Positions 62,211 through 64,000 of a stretch of DNA of 64,000 nt are shown here, one piece after another. The position numbers and the translations under genes were made by a program. Source of the DNA: JAMZMI01 sp039944535 (GTDB taxonomy: Bacteria > Bacteroidota > Bacteroidia > Cytophagales > Cyclobacteriaceae). Every line of letters starts with the position of its first letter. Position 1 is the stretch's first letter. The DNA is taken from contig JBDUYP010000007.1 of assembly GCA_039944535.1 (NCBI GenBank), forward strand, positions 372,001-436,000, read 5' to 3'. The notes beneath the pieces are model-generated. The model had not been told where the DNA came from and did no database searches. It worked only from the letters and a program-made list of their open reading frames with translations.

Positions 62211-63083
62211 ATGCTTTTATCTATGACGGGTTTTGGAGCTGCAGAGGTTTCAACCCAAACTCACCTTGTGAAGGTGGAAATAAGATCACTCAACAGTAAG
62301 TTTCTTGATATCAACATGCGGCTCCCCAGAGAGCTCTCCGAAAAGGAATTATTCATTCGAAATCTCATAGGAAAACACCTGGGTAGAGGAAAGGTCAACT
62401 TTGCCATTGATCTGGCGCCTGTGGACTTGCAGGAGCCTACTGTGCAGATCAACGATCATCTCTTCAAGAGTTACTATCAAAAGTTTACGGATTTGGCCGA
62501 AGGGGTCGGAGCGAATACTTCAGATGTGTTCAAACTAGCCCTGCAGGCGCCAGATGTCATCACCAACGATGAAAGCGCTGAAATCGCCGATTGGGAGAGT
62601 ATTGTGAAGGTGATAGAAACTGCCCTGACAAATTGCAATGAATTCAGAAGTCAGGAAGGCGCAGCACTTCAGAAAAAATTGGACCAATACATAAGTGTAA
62701 TCAAAGAAGCATTGGCTGAGGTGGCTGAGCAGGACGATAAGCGAATCAAGCAAATAAAAGAAAGAATCTCTGCTAGTCTCGACGAAATCAAAGAGAAGGT
62801 GCAGGTAGATCAGAATCGTTTTGAACAGGAATTGATCTACTATATAGAGAAGATTGACATTACGGAAGAGAAGGTGAGGCTAGCCGGTCATCTGGACTTT
62901 TTCCTTCAGGTAATGCAAGACACAGAATCGCAGGGGAAGAAGCTCGGTTTCATATCGCAGGAGATAGGTAGAGAAATCAATACCATTGGTGCCAAAGCCA
63001 ACGACGCGGTGATACAAAGAGCCGTAGTTCGTATGAAGGACGAGCTTGAAAAAATCAAGGAGCAATCCATGAACATTCTATAA
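62211..63083 (+). CDS. yicC: YicC-family endoribonuclease
   Basis: 290 aa. The N-terminal SMTGFGAAE block and SLNSKFLDINMRLP motif identify the family; the C-terminal domain (GFISQEIGREINTIGAKANDA) is DUF1732. E. coli YicC is an endoribonuclease. Usually followed by gmk; here a REP-like hairpin follows instead. ATG at 62211 was chosen because homologues begin a few residues before SMTGFG. Confidence 0.9.
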   Translation: MLLSMTGFGAAEVSTQTHLVKVEIRSLNSKFLDINMRLPRELSEKELFIRNLIGKHLGRGKVNFAIDLAPVDLQEPTVQINDHLFKSYYQKFTDLAEGVGANTSDVFKLALQAPDVITNDESAEIADWESIVKVIETALTNCNEFRSQEGAALQKKLDQYISVIKEALAEVAEQDDKRIKQIKERISASLDEIKEKVQVDQNRFEQELIYYIEKIDITEEKVRLAGHLDFFLQVMQDTESQGKKLGFISQEIGREINTIGAKANDAVIQRAVVRMKDELEKIKEQSMNIL

Positions 63084-63087
63084 AGAA

Positions 63088-63162
63088 GGCGTCATTGAGA
63101 GTGAAACGAAGCGATCTTAGCCCTGATTCTGGTGAATTGGTTAAGATCGCTTCGGTCTCTAT
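63088..63162. repeat. REP-like palindromic element
   Basis: The arms CGAAGCGATCTTA (63107-63119) and TAAGATCGCTTCG (63142-63154) pair exactly around a 22-nt loop, and the 5' flank GCGTCATTGAGAGTGAAACG resembles the GTCATTGCGAG...CGAAGCAATC repeats found between genes of many bacteria. Between yicC and the DUF2911 gene; it may also work as a terminator. Only one copy was noticed here. Confidence 0.6.
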
Positions 63163-63172
63163 TGTTGTTGGA

Positions 63173-63700
63173 CTATTGTGAAATCGAGAATTCCACGACT
63201 GTGGCTCCCCATTTCAAAGATGTTTTTCCGCTATCGTCAATGTTAATGGTAAACTTCTCAACGGAAGTATCTCCAGTTTTTGCATCTGCGGTAACTCTCA
63301 GAACGTCTTTCGAAGGATCGTAATCGTATGCTCCCCACTGATCCCAAACCTCATTGAAGATGATGGTCCAATCAGACTTGTTATTGATGGTAAAAAATCC
63401 ATACTTACCCTTTTTCAGGGTTTTGCCATTCACCTTCACATCGTCCGAAACTTCTATCCATGCTGCTTCATTGGCACCTGTTCTCCACACTTTTCCGGAT
63501 TCGGTGAGCTTGAAAAGGTCTCTGCCTTTTAGTGATGGCTGACTATAGTCAATGGTGACTGTAGTGCCATCAACAGTCGCTGTAGCCTGAGCTGGCGGAC
63601 TGGGTCTTTTGCTTTTGTCCTTCTGAGCTTGCGCGGCAAAGGAGGCGGCACAAATGAGCATAATGAATGCTATTACTTTAAAGTAGACTTGTTTTTTCAT
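63173..63700 (-). CDS. DUF2911 secreted protein
   Basis: 175 aa with signal peptide (about 1-25). The body matches DUF2911, a Bacteroidota periplasmic family: DYSQPSLKGRDLF, WRTGANEAAWIEVSDDVKVNG, YGFFTINNK, VWDQWGAYDYDPSKDVLRV. No enzymatic role is known. It faces yicC across the REP-like element. Confidence 0.88.
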   Translation of the reverse strand: MKKQVYFKVIAFIMLICAASFAAQAQKDKSKRPSPPAQATATVDGTTVTIDYSQPSLKGRDLFKLTESGKVWRTGANEAAWIEVSDDVKVNGKTLKKGKYGFFTINNKSDWTIIFNEVWDQWGAYDYDPSKDVLRVTADAKTGDTSVEKFTINIDDSGKTSLKWGATVVEFSISQ

Positions 63701-63947
63701 GAGAATAATCTTTTGTTTTGTGACATTAGTAACGGTAGAAAGGTGCTACGGATAACGAAAGTCAGAGAACTTTGTTCTGAAAGCCGTCTCCACGACATAG
63801 AGGAGGTTATGGCTATTGAACATTTGATTTCATAAGTTTTAAAGTGAAATATCAAATTCACTGTTATCTTGTTCGCGCGATTCTTGATTTACAGGGCTTA
63901 ACCCCCAAAATGAGGGAAATGATTAAATTGTATGAAAATCTAGACAC
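63701..63947. other. Intergenic region before the right-edge gene
   Basis: No gene was recognised. It separates the divergent DUF2911 gene and the edge gene. A short plus-strand frame at 63629-63835 has no recognisable features. Confidence 0.4.
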
Positions 63948-64000
63948 ATGAAAAATCTTTACGGAGTTCTCGCCGGATCTATTTTGCTTTTTGTGGATTG
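63948..64000 (+). CDS. 5' end of a membrane or secreted protein, cut
   Basis: ATG at 63948 begins MKNLYGVLAGSILLFVDW and runs off the window. The N-terminus looks like a signal or first membrane segment. Too short for a family call. Confidence 0.5.
   Translation, partial: MKNLYGVLAGSILLFVD

Noticed and set aside
63629..63835. Plus-strand frame of 68 codons beside the DUF2911 gene
   Set aside because: It starts inside the DUF2911 gene on the opposite strand and has no domain, signal or ribosome site.
1..64000. CRISPR arrays, insertion sequences, prophage or integrase genes
   Set aside because: No direct-repeat array, transposase, or phage protein was recognised; repeats seen are terminators and one REP-like element.

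Overview
The window looks like chromosomal DNA of a marine-type, gliding or type IX secretion-capable Bacteroidota, most likely from the Cytophagales. The evidence is PorU and PorV (type IX secretion), GldH, a GWxTD protein, a CrtD-like carotenoid desaturase, many lipoproteins with an LxxC lipobox, frequent TTG/GTG starts, weak Shine-Dalgarno sites, and promoter-like boxes of the Bacteroidota form TAnnTTTG (-7), some with TTTG about 19-21 nt upstream. No transposase, integrase, phage gene or CRISPR array was seen. It reads as ordinary, compact core chromosome with a few accessory points.

Layout. 0.1-7 kb: ndk, a lipoprotein, scpA, dxs, an MltF-like lytic transglycosylase and a carotenoid desaturase. 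7.1-12.3 kb: a small helical protein, then the kynurenine block haaO-kynU-kmo on the minus strand with a divergent atypical SDR, and a membrane zinc-ribbon protein. 12.7-16.5 kb: two related lipoproteins, an M19 dipeptidase lipoprotein and a CarboxypepD_reg-like protein. 16.5-24.7 kb: ArsR regulator plus YjjG-like HAD, pruA, tRNA-Asn, hsp20, a DegP/Q-type protease, an ALDH7 dehydrogenase, a GreA-like protein and a P-loop kinase. 24.8-30.3 kb: a divergent ABC exporter and TonB-dependent receptor around two DtxR-like palindromes, tRNA-Ala, an orphan secreted protein and an NlpC/P60 hydrolase. 30.3-42.1 kb: asnB, dps, a methyltransferase, a GWxTD protein, rlmB, manC, recQ, purD, ricT and gldH. 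42.1-50.4 kb: a HhH protein and a very large DUF4011-type helicase, divergent from hemA and a WG-repeat protein. 50.4-57.8 kb: the minus-strand run MBL hydrolase-pssA-porU-porV-M16-like. 57.8-64 kb: a FAD oxidoreductase, a 1106-residue outer-membrane propeller/barrel protein, yicC, a REP-like hairpin, a DUF2911 protein and a truncated gene at the right edge.

How genes work together. HaaO, KynU and Kmo would turn kynurenine into 2-amino-3-carboxymuconate semialdehyde, feeding quinolinate/NAD or aromatic catabolism; the first steps (tryptophan dioxygenase, formamidase) are not here. PruA and the ALDH7 enzyme serve proline and lysine breakdown. PorU is the sortase and PorV its shuttle for type IX cargo; the M16-like protein behind them lacks the zinc motif. 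Genes are tightly packed, with several convergent pairs overlapping by 4-47 nt.

No clearly new multi-gene system was proven. The best leads are the FNR/CRP-like palindrome in front of hemA, the DtxR-like operators at the ABC/TonB receptor promoter, the inactive M16 homologue behind porU-porV, the HhH plus DUF4011 helicase pair, the propeller/barrel fusion, and possible small-RNA and small-protein signals behind pruA.
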